A stretch of 64,000 nucleotides of DNA from Torreya grandis (Eukaryota > Streptophyta > Pinopsida > Cupressales > Taxaceae), in the NCBI GenBank assembly GCA_037957365.1, contig JARHVA010000397.1, positions 5,397,001 to 5,461,000 on the forward strand. The letters are read 5' to 3'. Position numbers and translations under genes: made by a program. The notes under the pieces are model-generated. The model was not told the DNA's origin, made no database searches, and saw only the letters and a list, made by a program, of their open reading frames with translations. Positions 49,301-59,000 of the stretch are shown here, piece after piece (position 1 is the first letter of the stretch; every line of letters starts with the position of its first letter).

Positions 49301-50472
49301 TAGGGGTTTAACTATTTCAGCAAAGTTCAGAATGAATCTCTGAATGAAATTTATCTAGCCAAAGAAACTCTGCAGACCTTTCTTGTGCTTTGGTAGGGAC
49401 ATCTCTAGGATGGAGCGGACTCTTTCAGGGTCAATAGACAAACCTTCCTTGGACACAATGTGGCCAAGAAGTTTCCCCTCATGAACCGCAAATACACATT
49501 TCTTTGGATTTAGGGAGATGCCAAATTCCCTGCACCTCTCAAAAATCTACCTGAGGTGCTTCATATGCTGTCCCGCTTCCTTGGACAAAATCGTTATATC
49601 ATCGAGGTACACCAGCACGTTCTTATTTATCAAACCACTGAAAGCCAGTCCATGGCTCACTGGAAAGTAGCACCAGCATTGGATAGCCCGAAAGGCATTT
49701 TCTGGTAGGTGAACGTTCCCCATTTAGTGGTGAAGGCTATTTTGTATTGGTCACAGCCCCGCACCAAAATCTGATTGTATCCTGAATAACCATCCAGGAA
49801 GGAGAAACATTCGAAACCAGTTACCTTTTGGAGGATCTGCTCCATGTTTGGAAGGGGATAATGATCTTTTAAAGAGACTTTATTAAGGTCTCTGAAGTCG
49901 ATGCACAGCCTGATCTACCCATTTTTCTTTCTAACTGGAACCAAATTGGCCAACCATGAGGAATGTTTGATCAAAAATTTAATGCCAGACTCAATAAACT
50001 TGACCAATTCTTTCTGCATAAGGAGCTTGATCATCGGATTAATAGGTCTCTATTTTTGTGTGATTGGTTTTGCACCTTTCTCTAATTCAATGGTGTGCTG
50101 GGCGAGTCTTGGATCGAAGCCTTTTAAGTCATTTTAATTCCAGGTGAAGACTTCAGCAAACTCCTGACATAGCAGAATGAAAGTTTGCCTTTCTTGAAAT
50201 GTGCAGACCTTACCAAGTGCCAGCAACTTGTCCTTGAAGATTTTAAATTTTTCATAATTCTCCTCTTTGGTAGTGATGCATGCTTTGTCATCTCTTAGTT
50301 GGTCCTCTCCATTGAAAATACTTTCAAGTGTGACTAGACCCTTAGGGAGTTTATTGTTCTTTAATTGAACAATCTGATTTCCATATTGCTGTTGCAATTT
50401 CACTTGATTGTGGGCCGCGAACTCAACTTCTTCTTGCAGGAAGAGAGCTATCTGTTGGTCACTTTTGAAGAC
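49301..50472 (-). pseudogene. Decayed reverse transcriptase of the Tat-like element
   Basis: Palm and finger motifs read in order: LKGFDPRLAQH, LIKHSSWLANLVPVRKKNG, IRLCIDFRDLNKVSLKDHYP, ECFSFLDGYSGYNQI, AFTTKWGTFTYQKMPFGL, then VYLDD at 49598-49612 and ISLNPKKCVF. The catalytic Asp residues (FLDG and YLDD) remain. In-frame stops lie at 50134 (TAA), 50050, 49915, 49547 and 49355 (all TAG) and 49657 (TGA, a likely former CGA). A one-base deletion near 49645-49650, just before the YLDD block, moves the downstream half into another frame. The ~90 codons at 50403-50134 form the linker before the RT fingers. Confidence 0.9.
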
Positions 50473-50950
50473 CTACCAATTTGTAACATTGTCTGGAATC
50501 AAAGGCTGAACCACCACTTTTAAATGGCGCGAACCACAACCCCTACTTATCTCTTTTGAAATATCAAATTGGGCACCAACAGCTACCAGCCTATCAGCCT
50601 GCTTATTTTGTTCCCTAGGGATTGAGGTAATGTTAAGAGCAAGGAAATCCTCCATCAAGTCCCAGACTCTATGCTTGTAAGACTTCAGCAAGGAGTTCTT
50701 GGTTAGGTTTAGGCCTCTTATTTGGTTCACTATTAGTTCACTGTCCCCCAAGATTTGCAATTCCCTGATCCCTCTCTTTCTTGCCCACTCAAGTCCATAA
50801 ATCAAAGACTCATATTTTGCAACATTACATGTGCAAGAGAACTGGAAACGGAAGGCTGAAAATTACCTTTCTTTAGAAGGGAAAACTAACATTGCCCCAC
50901 CACCAGCGCCTAGTTTTCTTCTGGAACTATTGAAGTACAGCTGCCACAGG
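50473..50950 (-). pseudogene. Extra (archaeal-type) RNase H located between protease and RT
   Basis: The domain starts LWQLYFNSSRRKLGAGGGAM and, after one in-frame TAA at 50863-50865, continues FSAFRFQFSCTCNVAKYES, LEWARKRGIRELQILGDSEL, SIPREQNKQADRLVAVGAQ. Later catalytic residues (Glu in AKYES, Asp in GDSEL, Asp in QADRL) are present, but the first Asp of the usual YFDGS is Asn (YFNSS). It ends in a TAG at 50473-50475. An additional RNase H of this type marks the Tat group. Here it precedes RT rather than following the ordinary RNase H. Confidence 0.85.
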
Positions 50951-52146
50951 CCAAGGTCTTCTTTGTTCTCCTTCATTATATTGGGCATGACGGCACTTTC
51001 TTCATGCAAGCAATAGACACCAAGGTCTGCCTCCTCAATAAACTTATAAGGATCGTGCTCAAAGTTATCATTTCCCCACTCATCCAAGAGTATATCTATG
51101 ACTCCTTCAAGAGCAGAAGATGAGGACTTGTCCATTTGAGAGTCTTCTAGATCAATGATAGTGTAACTGACATTCGCTACCTTGGGCGAATAGGGCTCTA
51201 GGTGGTCCTTGTAGAGTGGCTCGGATTCAATTTTCACTTTGGTTCCGTATTTGGTTCTGAAAACTAGATATGACCAATTCACTGCTAAATAACCACCTAT
51301 TTTGGACGTAAAGTCCCTAGACAAATAGATTGCAAAATATGGAGGAACGTCTGCTACCATTATATCTTGGGGGATTGAGAATGTCGAGCAGGCATGCAAT
51401 GTTAAACTCAATCCTTTCAAGATCCTGACTGTCTTTGCAGGTGTTCCATCTAGTTGCAAGACTCCCTTGTTCATGGCTTCGTATTTTAACCCCATCTTAT
51501 CAACAATGCACTTGGGCATTAAAGAAGTGTTGGCCCTGCTATGAATTATGCAATTATGTACTAAGAAATCCCCTATGATCAAAGATACATAAAAAGGGGG
51601 AGTCTTTTCTTCTTTCTTTACCTGACTTGAAGCAGAGGGCTGCCCATTCATCATTAGGACGTTATTAGTGTCTGTTGGGATGGCCTGGCGATCTAGCTCA
51701 TGCAATTCTTTCTTCAATACCTCCTTTTGTCCCAGAAGAGACAATGAATCCCATAGAGAAATGCTCACATGCAATTTCTTCATTTGATCAATTATATCAA
51801 CTTGGGGGCTGATCCCCTTCATACTTTCTTTTGGGCTGATCCCAGCTGGAGCTGTAGACTGGGGAGCTAGAGGTGCAAACGGTTGTTTGGGAATTGGGGC
51901 CTTTTGAAAAGGGTGTGATGGAGGATTCATTATTCCCTGAGGGGAAGCTTGCACTTCTCCAATTTCTCTTCTTTTAAATATCATATTGGCCACAACGTAA
52001 TAAATCTGATTGTCTATAGTGCCCCCATGATTAATTGCATAGAGTTCCCCTTCTTCATGATTTATCAGGGTAGAATCCGGCTGAGTTTGATTGTTACTTG
52101 TGCTGGGTTGGGCTGGAAACTCAAAAAATTGGGAAAAATTAGTAGC
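50951..52146 (-). pseudogene. Protease region of the Tat-like element, active site lost
   Basis: In the same frame as gag, with no stop from 52146 to 50866. The first ~125 residues after Met at 51993 are Pro, Gln and Lys-rich. The retropepsin-like domain then reads PPFYVSLIIGDFLVHNCIIH, SRANTSLMPKCIVDKMGLKY. The catalytic D-S-G-A is replaced by H-S-R-A, so both Asp and Gly are lost and the protease is dead. Downstream, DIMVADVPPYFAIYLSRDFT corresponds to the region usually reading 'YxxLLGRxW' but is poorly conserved. The frame runs on into the extra RNase H without a break. Confidence 0.8.
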
Positions 52147-53367
52147 CTAATTTTCTAAATTCTGAAAGAAATTCATCATGTCATTCGTATGGACAGCTTG
52201 CTCTTGACCTTGTCCCATGGTCGAACAGCCTGGCTGCTCCTGCACTAGATTGTTCTGAGTAGGCACCATGACTTTAGATGATGAAGAGGGGCCTGGGTTA
52301 TAATTTTGATAAGGCCTAGTTGTAGTGAGCTGCCCCTGAACTTGGTTATAATTTTGAAAGGGGGGTCTAGGGGCATGGCCATAATTCTGATAATCTTGGT
52401 TTGGCTTGTTACTTTGAGTTTGCTGCCTTTTAAGGGCAACAAGTTTGTTCGACATGCTCTGAAATAGGCCCTTAACTTCATTTAATTCATTGGATGGAAT
52501 AGCAGTTAGCCTCTCAATGACAGGTAGGGGAGCAATTATGGGAGTGATAGCCTGAATTGGGGGCAGTAGTTCTGGGAAAAGTGGCATATGAGGCCTAGGG
52601 GTGATTTTTCTAGCTTGAACCAAGTAATTTTTTACCGCAATGGCTATGTCATATGAAGCTGGCAGTATGTGTCCCCCCATAGATTGGATCATCATAGCAA
52701 TATCACTGATTAATGCTTTTAGATAGTACAAGAAAGCGTAGCTGGGAGTCGGCCTTACTAGGATGGGAATTCTATCCCAAGTCTTTTGAAACCGCGTATT
52801 GAAGTCCTGCATGTACTCGTGCGGAGCTCTTTTTATAGTTGTCAGCTGCTCAGCAAGAGAGAGGCCATCACTTTTTTCCCCAAAATGATCAGTTAAATGG
52901 GTGCCCAATTCATTCCAAGAATGTATGGAATTCACAGGCAAGGTGCCGTACCAGTCGAGAGCTTTCCCTTTCAGAGACAAGGCTAACAATCTGATGGCAA
53001 TATTTTCTTCTGTTATATTGTGAATATTGCAAAGGTTGGAAATATTCTTGATATTCTCAACGACTGTAATAGGTCCCACTCCATCAAAAGAGGGCACATT
53101 TTTTAAAGCTGTTCCTAGAATCGGATCATAGCATGGGAGGTTTAAAGGGCTCTCACCACGAAAAGCTGCAAAAGGCAATGCCATGGCTGGAACAGGTTGT
53201 ATTTGTGGCTGAGCTGGGTTGGTGTTCGTAACAATAGGTCTAGGAGGATTTACTAGTGGATAGGGGTGAGTTCTTCCAAACCTAAGCCTTTTAGCAGAGT
53301 TTAAAGGTAGCTCAATGAAAATAAAAGGGACCCCTCTTGAAGCTGACCTTATGGTAACCTTTGGCAT
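52147..53367 (-). pseudogene. Gag of the Tat-like element, 406 codons, ends in TAG
   Basis: The ATG at 53365-53367 lies ~135 bases inside the primer site and is the first good start. Residues ~90-225 form the retrotransposon gag domain (VPSFDGVGPI, LLALSLKGKALDWYGTLP, WNELGTHLTDHF, HEYMQDFNTRFQKTWDR). The C-terminal part is Gln, Pro and Asn-rich. No CCHC zinc knuckle is present here or before the protease, which is unusual for a gag. This is the only domain that is open throughout. The TAG at 52147-52149 is the only break between gag and the protease frame. It may be a decayed CAG or, less likely, a readthrough stop. Confidence 0.88.
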
Positions 53368-53502
53368 AGAAGTTTAAGTGACTGGTCTTAAAAATAAAAA
53401 ACTGAGCTCTTATCAACAGAGTCATCAAATGCTGGGAAATCTTTGAAATGACTGTAGCAAGACTAGCATCAATCCTGAAATACTATTGCATTGAAAAATA
53501 TA

Positions 53503-53520
53503 GTCCCACCAGGCGTGCCA
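53503..53520 (-). other. Primer-binding site of the Tat-like element
   Basis: Minus-strand TGGCACGCCTGGTGGGAC lies four bases from the 5' LTR. It is not the initiator-Met or Asp-type site. From memory it is consistent with the 3' end of a plant tRNA-Arg, as reported for some Tat-type elements; a tRNA comparison is needed. Confidence 0.75.
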
Positions 53521-53524
53521 AAAC

Positions 53525-54899
53525 TGTTGACGCTAGAAAGTGCACCCTACGGTAGGAAAATGGATTCCTGCCCTCTCCCCGCAACATGGAAACCCCTCTC
53601 TCACCTGTGGGATGGCGAAGCAGGAGAGGATAGTCTCTAGGTATGGGCTAGTTCCCTCTGATATATCTTGTTTGTTTCAGGTAGCACAAAATATAGGTAT
53701 ATAGGTATACTGGGGGGGATGAAAAGAGATAGATAAAAAGCATGAAAACAAATAGTCTACTCTAAAAGAGGTGATACACCAAAAATAGGTTGACCTTCCA
53801 CATCCACACTCAGGATTAGGGAAAAACATACATACACTCAGATCTGGAAAAAAAGACCAGGTCTCTGGGATGATAGGGAGGTTCTTATGGAAAGCACAAG
53901 AAACAGGGACTCACCAAGGTGATGAGAAATACACACTGTAAGTGACCTCACCTATTTTATACCTCCAAAATAGAACTCTACTCCTGGCAGCAGCAGACAG
54001 TGGCACTTTGTAGATCGTAGGTTTGCTGGTGTTGAACCTGTGAGAGCATCAAGAGACGATGACTGGACACAGATTAACATTCAATGCATACATAGAAAGA
54101 TCCATCCAAATAAAGGTAAAACTGTCTTTATTGATTCAGGTGGAAAATTTGGAGAGTAGTGCCCTTTACAAAAGTGGGGAAGATCTCTTGATAAACGAAT
54201 AAGTCTGCCCATTTATAGAGAAAAGCTAAGAGGAGTCTCATTGGAAAGAGTGAAAAAAACACTATTGATGATGTCATAAGTCTGCCAAGACCATGCTTTT
54301 TGCCTCATTTTGTGTGCTGGTCTTCTCGTCCGGTGACTGGGCAGGTTTTTTCCTGTGTTCTGTAAGTGTTTTTTTCCACCTCATGTTGTGGGCGGTGAAT
54401 TTGTTGCCCGCTGCAGTGGATTGCATGTAGGACTTCTGCCGATGTCGGCTGATAAGCTGCCGATCACGGCAATTTTGCCGACATCAGCCTATGTAAGCTA
54501 CCAATGGCGGTAGTTTTGCTGACGTCGGCCGATGTTAGTGGCCTCTTTTTCTCTGCCGGCATTGTGGGCGGTGATTTTGCCGCCCTCTGCATTGCGTGTA
54601 GGGGGTCTCTGTTTACCCGCCTGTGTTGTGGGCAGCGATTCTGCCGCCCTCTGCATTTTGTCTACCCTTCCCTTTTTGCTAAGTGTCAAACACCTCAATT
54701 TTTTCCCTTCTTCTTGTGAACATTTGAAGACTATGCCTCTTGCTACTGTGAATGCCAATGAACTAGGCCAATGAGCCAATGCTTTGAAATGGAGCTGTCG
54801 AACCCTGAAGGCGGACCTTGCAACTCGAAATGACTGGCCATGCAAAGCAGGTGTAGAAGGTGAGCGAGATTTTTCTTGAGGGACAAAATTGGGTCAACA
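53525..54899 (-). repeat. 5' LTR of the Tat-like element
   Basis: Direct repeat of 45873-47246, with TG...CA ends and GAAGT immediately outside. It contains the 41-bp tandem units at 54439-54535. Most differences from the partner LTR are transitions, many at CG sites. Confidence 0.92.
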
Positions 54900-54904
54900 G
54901 AAGT

Positions 54905-55400
54905 CAAATCTAATTTAGCCTCAAATCATATTGTGTATTTTTAATTAGGTTTAAAGGGCTCATATTGACCCTAATTACCTCCATAATTAAACCAATCAAC
55001 TATTTCATTCATTAGATGATGACATTGGATTTTATTAAGCCATAAACCACATCTTATACTTGTCAAAATTGCATCTATCATTGAACCAAATGTTTATTTA
55101 CTTCATTATATAATGAAATTGAAGTTTATTAATCCCAAAATCACATTTTATTTTCATAGTTAGATTGGAGTTCAAATAAGCCCAAATTTCCTTCAGATTG
55201 AACCAATGGATTATTTGATATATTTTTTTATGATATTGGGGTCAAGAGACCCAAATTACCTCATTTATAATCAAAATTAGGTTCATGAGGCTAAATTTTT
55301 TTCAAATTACATCATTGATTGGAATAATTCACTCATTCACTCAATATGTCAAGAAATCAAAGCTAATTTAGCCCTAAATCACATCATATAAATGCAGTTG
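54905..55400. repeat. Satellite-like array, ~240-bp period, right part
   Basis: Continues the array interrupted by the Tat-like element. Boxes such as CAATCAACTATTTCATTCATT (about 55001), TGATATTGGGGTCAAGAGAC (about 55231) and AGGTTCATGAGGCTAAATTT (about 55278) match those at 45150-45867. It fades after about 55400. Confidence 0.55.
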
Positions 55401-56224
55401 CCTCCACCATTAAAATTATCACATCTTGATTTTTCTCTAAACTGAATAACCTATTTGATCTATGGATTATTATGGTTGATTATTTGATTAACTTATTTTT
55501 TATTAATCTTTATTACATATGATGATTATGAGATAGTTATGTGTTTCTTAAATTATATGATTAATTTGTTATGAGTTAGCAATACTTTTAAATTATTTAA
55601 AATAATTTTATTTTTGTTAGTTATACAAAATTATTTTATGTATATAATGATGTTTTGGGCTAACTACATTATTGTGAGGTGGATGCAAAACAAATTATTC
55701 CCTTAGAGTGCGACAAAGGGATTTCATCATTGGAGAGGTGGTTTGGATGGAGAAGTTGGGGGATAATATAGAATACATCCATAAACCCTTACACAAACCA
55801 CATTTGTATTTCATGGTTGTGTTGTTTGATAGATAGTTATAGTACACTCTGTTTTCCATTTGAATGACTATTGTTATATTTTATTTACTCACTAATCTAG
55901 TTGATATTAATGATCGTGTTGATGTGTTTGAATGATTTCATTAATTTAGTGATTGTATATAATTCATCTCTTTTGATGTAATTGTTTGGATGTGAGTGAA
56001 TTTGGTTATGTTTTACTTACCTTATTTCCTTGTTAGGTATGGTTTCATAGTATAGTGATATGATATTTTAATGGATTTCATTATTTTTATTGATCTTTAA
56101 GATTTAGATAATAATAATTAAAGATTATTGTTATGATATTATATATGTTTATGTTTAATTTAAATAATAAAAGATAAATAACATCATTTTAAAAGTCATT
56201 GCATTTTATTTTGATCGAGGGATT
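55401..56224. other. No gene seen
   Basis: AT-rich spacer between the array and the copia element; no motif, repeat or coding frame that I can support. Confidence 0.4.
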
Positions 56225-56229
56225 AATAT

Positions 56230-56697
56230 TATTAGTGTAGGTTTTTATTTTTCCCTATTTTTTAATTAGGGAAATTGTATTTTTGTGCATACATGGAGTT
56301 TTCCTACATTTGTGGGATAGGGTAGCTTATGTGGAGATGTGTGTCATAGATGTGTCATAGGTGTCATAACAATATCATAAGTAACTCCCTTGATGGGAGT
56401 TACTTCTCTATTCTTAGCACCTTGTCACCACCTTTCATGGAGGAGTTACAGTCTATTCTTGGGGTGCCTTGACCACCTTTTTTGGAGGAGTTACTTACAT
56501 GCTCTCCTATATGTATTCTTCACTTTGGCCATCTCATGTTAATCAGATTTTGGTTTTCTCCATTTTGTCTTGTGCAATTTATCTTATTATATAATTTCCA
56601 ATTACTTTAGCATCTATGTGGTGTGCACTTGCTTCATCTCATGTGATCACATCTCCATTGCATTCACATTATCCAGATTCTCTCAATAACTCCGATA
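56230..56697 (+). repeat. 5' LTR of the copia element
   Basis: Direct repeat of 62392-62848. It carries a perfect 11-bp inverted repeat (56379-56405) and a 45-bp-period direct duplication (56407-56449 and 56452-56494, both ending GGAGGAGTTAC). It has an extra 11 bp compared with the other LTR. The first base is T here and G in the partner, so the left boundary is good to one base. Confidence 0.88.
56379..56405. promoter_or_regulatory. Perfect hairpin in the copia LTR
   Basis: Arms AAGTAACTCCC and GGGAGTTACTT with a 5-base loop (TTGAT). The same hairpin is intact in the other LTR at 62530-62556. It could be a polyadenylation or transcription-related structure, or a protein-binding palindrome; its role is not known. 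Confidence 0.6.
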
Positions 56698-56709
56698 TGG
56701 TATGAGAGC
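56698..56709 (+). other. Primer-binding site of the copia element
   Basis: TGGTATGAGAGC directly follows the 5' LTR. It differs from the usual initiator tRNA-Met site TGGTATCAGAGC at one base, the same base as in the small element at 17613-17624. Confidence 0.8.
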
Positions 56710-56710
56710 C

Positions 56711-58094
56711 ACTCTGGTAATCGTGTGTCTAGTTATACTATTAGTTTATTTTGAAATTCTTACTTTCCTTTCTTAGTAGGTTTTTTTGTTTAACTCCGTT
56801 GCATTTGAGAGCTTTGGTAGATTTTCTTGAAAACTCATGCAAATCCATATGAAAAATTGTTAAAAAAAATTACTTCTGAGTTAAAATTTTCCAAGACATC
56901 ATGTATAGATTTGTTGTGGCTTCAGCAAAGGCAGTAGAATTCTTTTTTTGGTCATTTTGCAGGAAAAGATAGATTTCTATAATCTGATTTCTGGTCTTGG
57001 ATGCCACTTTCAGTGTGGGGCATCTGGTAGGATGAGGTGTGCGACTCCAGCTTGAGGAAAAGGGTGAGGACTACCAGTCCAGGGGCTGCCCACTCACAAT
57101 GGTAACCTTGTGAGGCATGCGCTCTCCAATAGTGGCACCCATTGCGCCCCAAGGCCACGCTGGACACTTATCTGTCCACACTGACAGTCATAGCCTGGGC
57201 TTCTGGTCACACATCTAAACATTTCAATGCCATTAGATAGCCATGCTAAGCATCAACCACACCAAGCAGACAGTCACGGCATCCAACATGCAAGAGGTGC
57301 ATGGTGAGGTAGTGGAGAACTATTTTTTTTAAAATGGCACTCCTTTTTTGGTTTCCAATGCTCCATTTGGTGGGCCCACCCTCTCTTGCTGATTGGTAAA
57401 TCTGATTTTAAAATTATTCTGATTTAAATAATTCATTTTAATGTTTTAATTAAAATCAAATTTGAAATTAGCATTAAAAAAAAGCAGTTTAGAGGTTTTT
57501 TAAAAACTTGTATCTTCAACCTATGAAGATAAAGGGTGAGGCCTGAATTGGTAGGAGGCCAACTCCCCCTCACAAAGACCTCATTTGGATTCCTCACTCC
57601 ATTCTGAATCCAATGAGTGGTTGAAAGGCCACTTTCTCTCTCAAAATAGACATTTTTTTAATGTTTTAGTGCTATTTTTTTGCAAAAACACTAATTTACG
57701 AGAAATTGAATCTTTAATATCTTGTAAACAGTAGCTCAGATTTGGGTGCCATTTTTTGAAAAAGTGTTTGTAGTTCAATTATCCATAGTTTAGACTTATT
57801 ATTTGTTAAAAATTCACTACTTTATAAAGTGCCAAAAATTTGGGTCTCCTAGGACGCATTTTTGACTGAGTTCGACGTCCTGTTTGCTTAGATTCTTGCA
57901 CTGATTGCTCTAAGACGCAATATCAGTTGAGATTGACATATTTTGAGTGTGCAATTTCATATTTGGGGGGGGGGGCTCAACATTTTATGGGGGTGTGTTT
58001 TCTTTTCACAACTTGCAAATCTTTGCTTTCATTCTCATTTTTGCATAAATTCACAACTTGCAATCAACACAACTTAACCTAATTTCATCTTAAA
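56711..58094 (+). other. Long leader of the copia element
   Basis: About 1.4 kb of untranslated sequence precedes gag, long for a copia element. 57000-57300 is markedly richer in G and C than its surroundings and holds no convincing frame (a 71-codon minus-strand frame at 56952-57167 is probably chance). A run of 11 G lies at 57965-57975, about 120 bases before the gag ATG. Confidence 0.5.
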
Positions 58095-59000
58095 ATGGAT
58101 TATTTTCAACTTAAACCCCTAAAATCCTTCAAATATCATGAATGGAAGGTTAAAATATCAATCATTCTTAGAATCAAAGGGTTGTATAAGATCACCATGG
58201 GTACTGAAGTAGAACCCAGCACTAATGCTAAAAAGGTCAAGTGGTACAACCATAGTGATGAAGCCTATGGATTACTGAGCTTGTCCATGTCTCTAAAACT
58301 TCTCTTCCATTTAGAAACCACCAAGACTCCCAAAGACATATGTAACACCTTATAACTCTTATTTGGGAAGCTTGATGAGATGAAAGGTCATGAGCTCAAA
58401 AATGAACTCATAAGTCTAAGTCCTAGCAACTTTGACACCCTACAGGACTTCTTCACTAAGTTTAAAGCCCTTATATTGTAATTGAAATAATGTGGGATAG
58501 ATAAGAAATATGATCAACTCATCCTTTCTATTCTCTTAAAGTTAGGTCTAAGCTATTCAGTCTTTGTCTCCACTTTCCACGCCACAAAAAGTGCTCTTGT
58601 TACTACATGGAAAATGCCTTCTTTGAATTCATTCATTGCCAACTTGACTAGGGATCAAGATAAGCTAATTCAAATGGGCACAATGAAGTCTACTCAACCC
58701 CAATATTTTATAGCTAGAGATGGTAAGGATAAAACTTCAACAAAGGAGAAGAAGAAAAAGAACAAGGACCAAGAGAAGAAGAAAGAAAACAACAATCCTG
58801 CCAAAAACAACACTGAGTCTTCCTCTTCCAATGCTAAACCTAAGAAGGAGAAGATTAAGTGTGCATATTTTAAAGAGATAGGGCATGATGAACACAAATG
58901 CATGAAGAAACAAATAGATCACCCAACTCATCTTCTAGAGAAGCATAACATAGGTGTTCCTGAGTCCATCAAGCAGAATTCATCTACCTAGGATTCTACC
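58095..59000 (+). pseudogene. Decayed gag of the copia element
   Basis: ATG at 58095 opens MDYFQLKPLKSFKYHEWKVK, matching the usual copia gag start with its 'W' block. Further blocks are FFTKFKALIL, KLGLSYSVFVSTF and a Lys-rich stretch (58740-58860). The zinc knuckle reads CAYFKEIGHDEHKC: the second Cys of CX2CX4HX4C is Phe, so the finger is broken. Stops at about 58353, 58479, 58488 and 58989 interrupt one otherwise continuous frame that runs on into the protease and integrase. Confidence 0.85.

Larger units (their letters stand above)
45873..54899 (-). mobile_element. Tat-like Ty3/gypsy LTR retrotransposon, complete but inactive (9.0 kb)
   Basis: LTRs of ~1.37 kb at 45873-47246 and 53525-54899 (TG...CA) are flanked by the perfect 5-bp duplication GAAGT (45868-45872 and 54900-54904). 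On the minus strand the order is LTR, primer site, gag, protease, an extra RNase H, RT, RNase H, integrase, LTR. The extra RNase H places it in or near the Tat group of plant Ty3/gypsy elements. Gag through RT share one frame, broken by in-frame stops; a one-base deletion near 49645-49650 shifts the rest. The LTRs differ at about one position in fifteen where I compared them, mostly transitions. No convincing polypurine tract is seen beside the 3' LTR. The element is much richer in CG than its surroundings. Confidence 0.93.

Noticed and set aside
57965..57975. G11 run as a G-quadruplex
   Set aside because: A single homopolymer run without spaced G tracts nearby is weak evidence; it is kept only as part of the leader observation.
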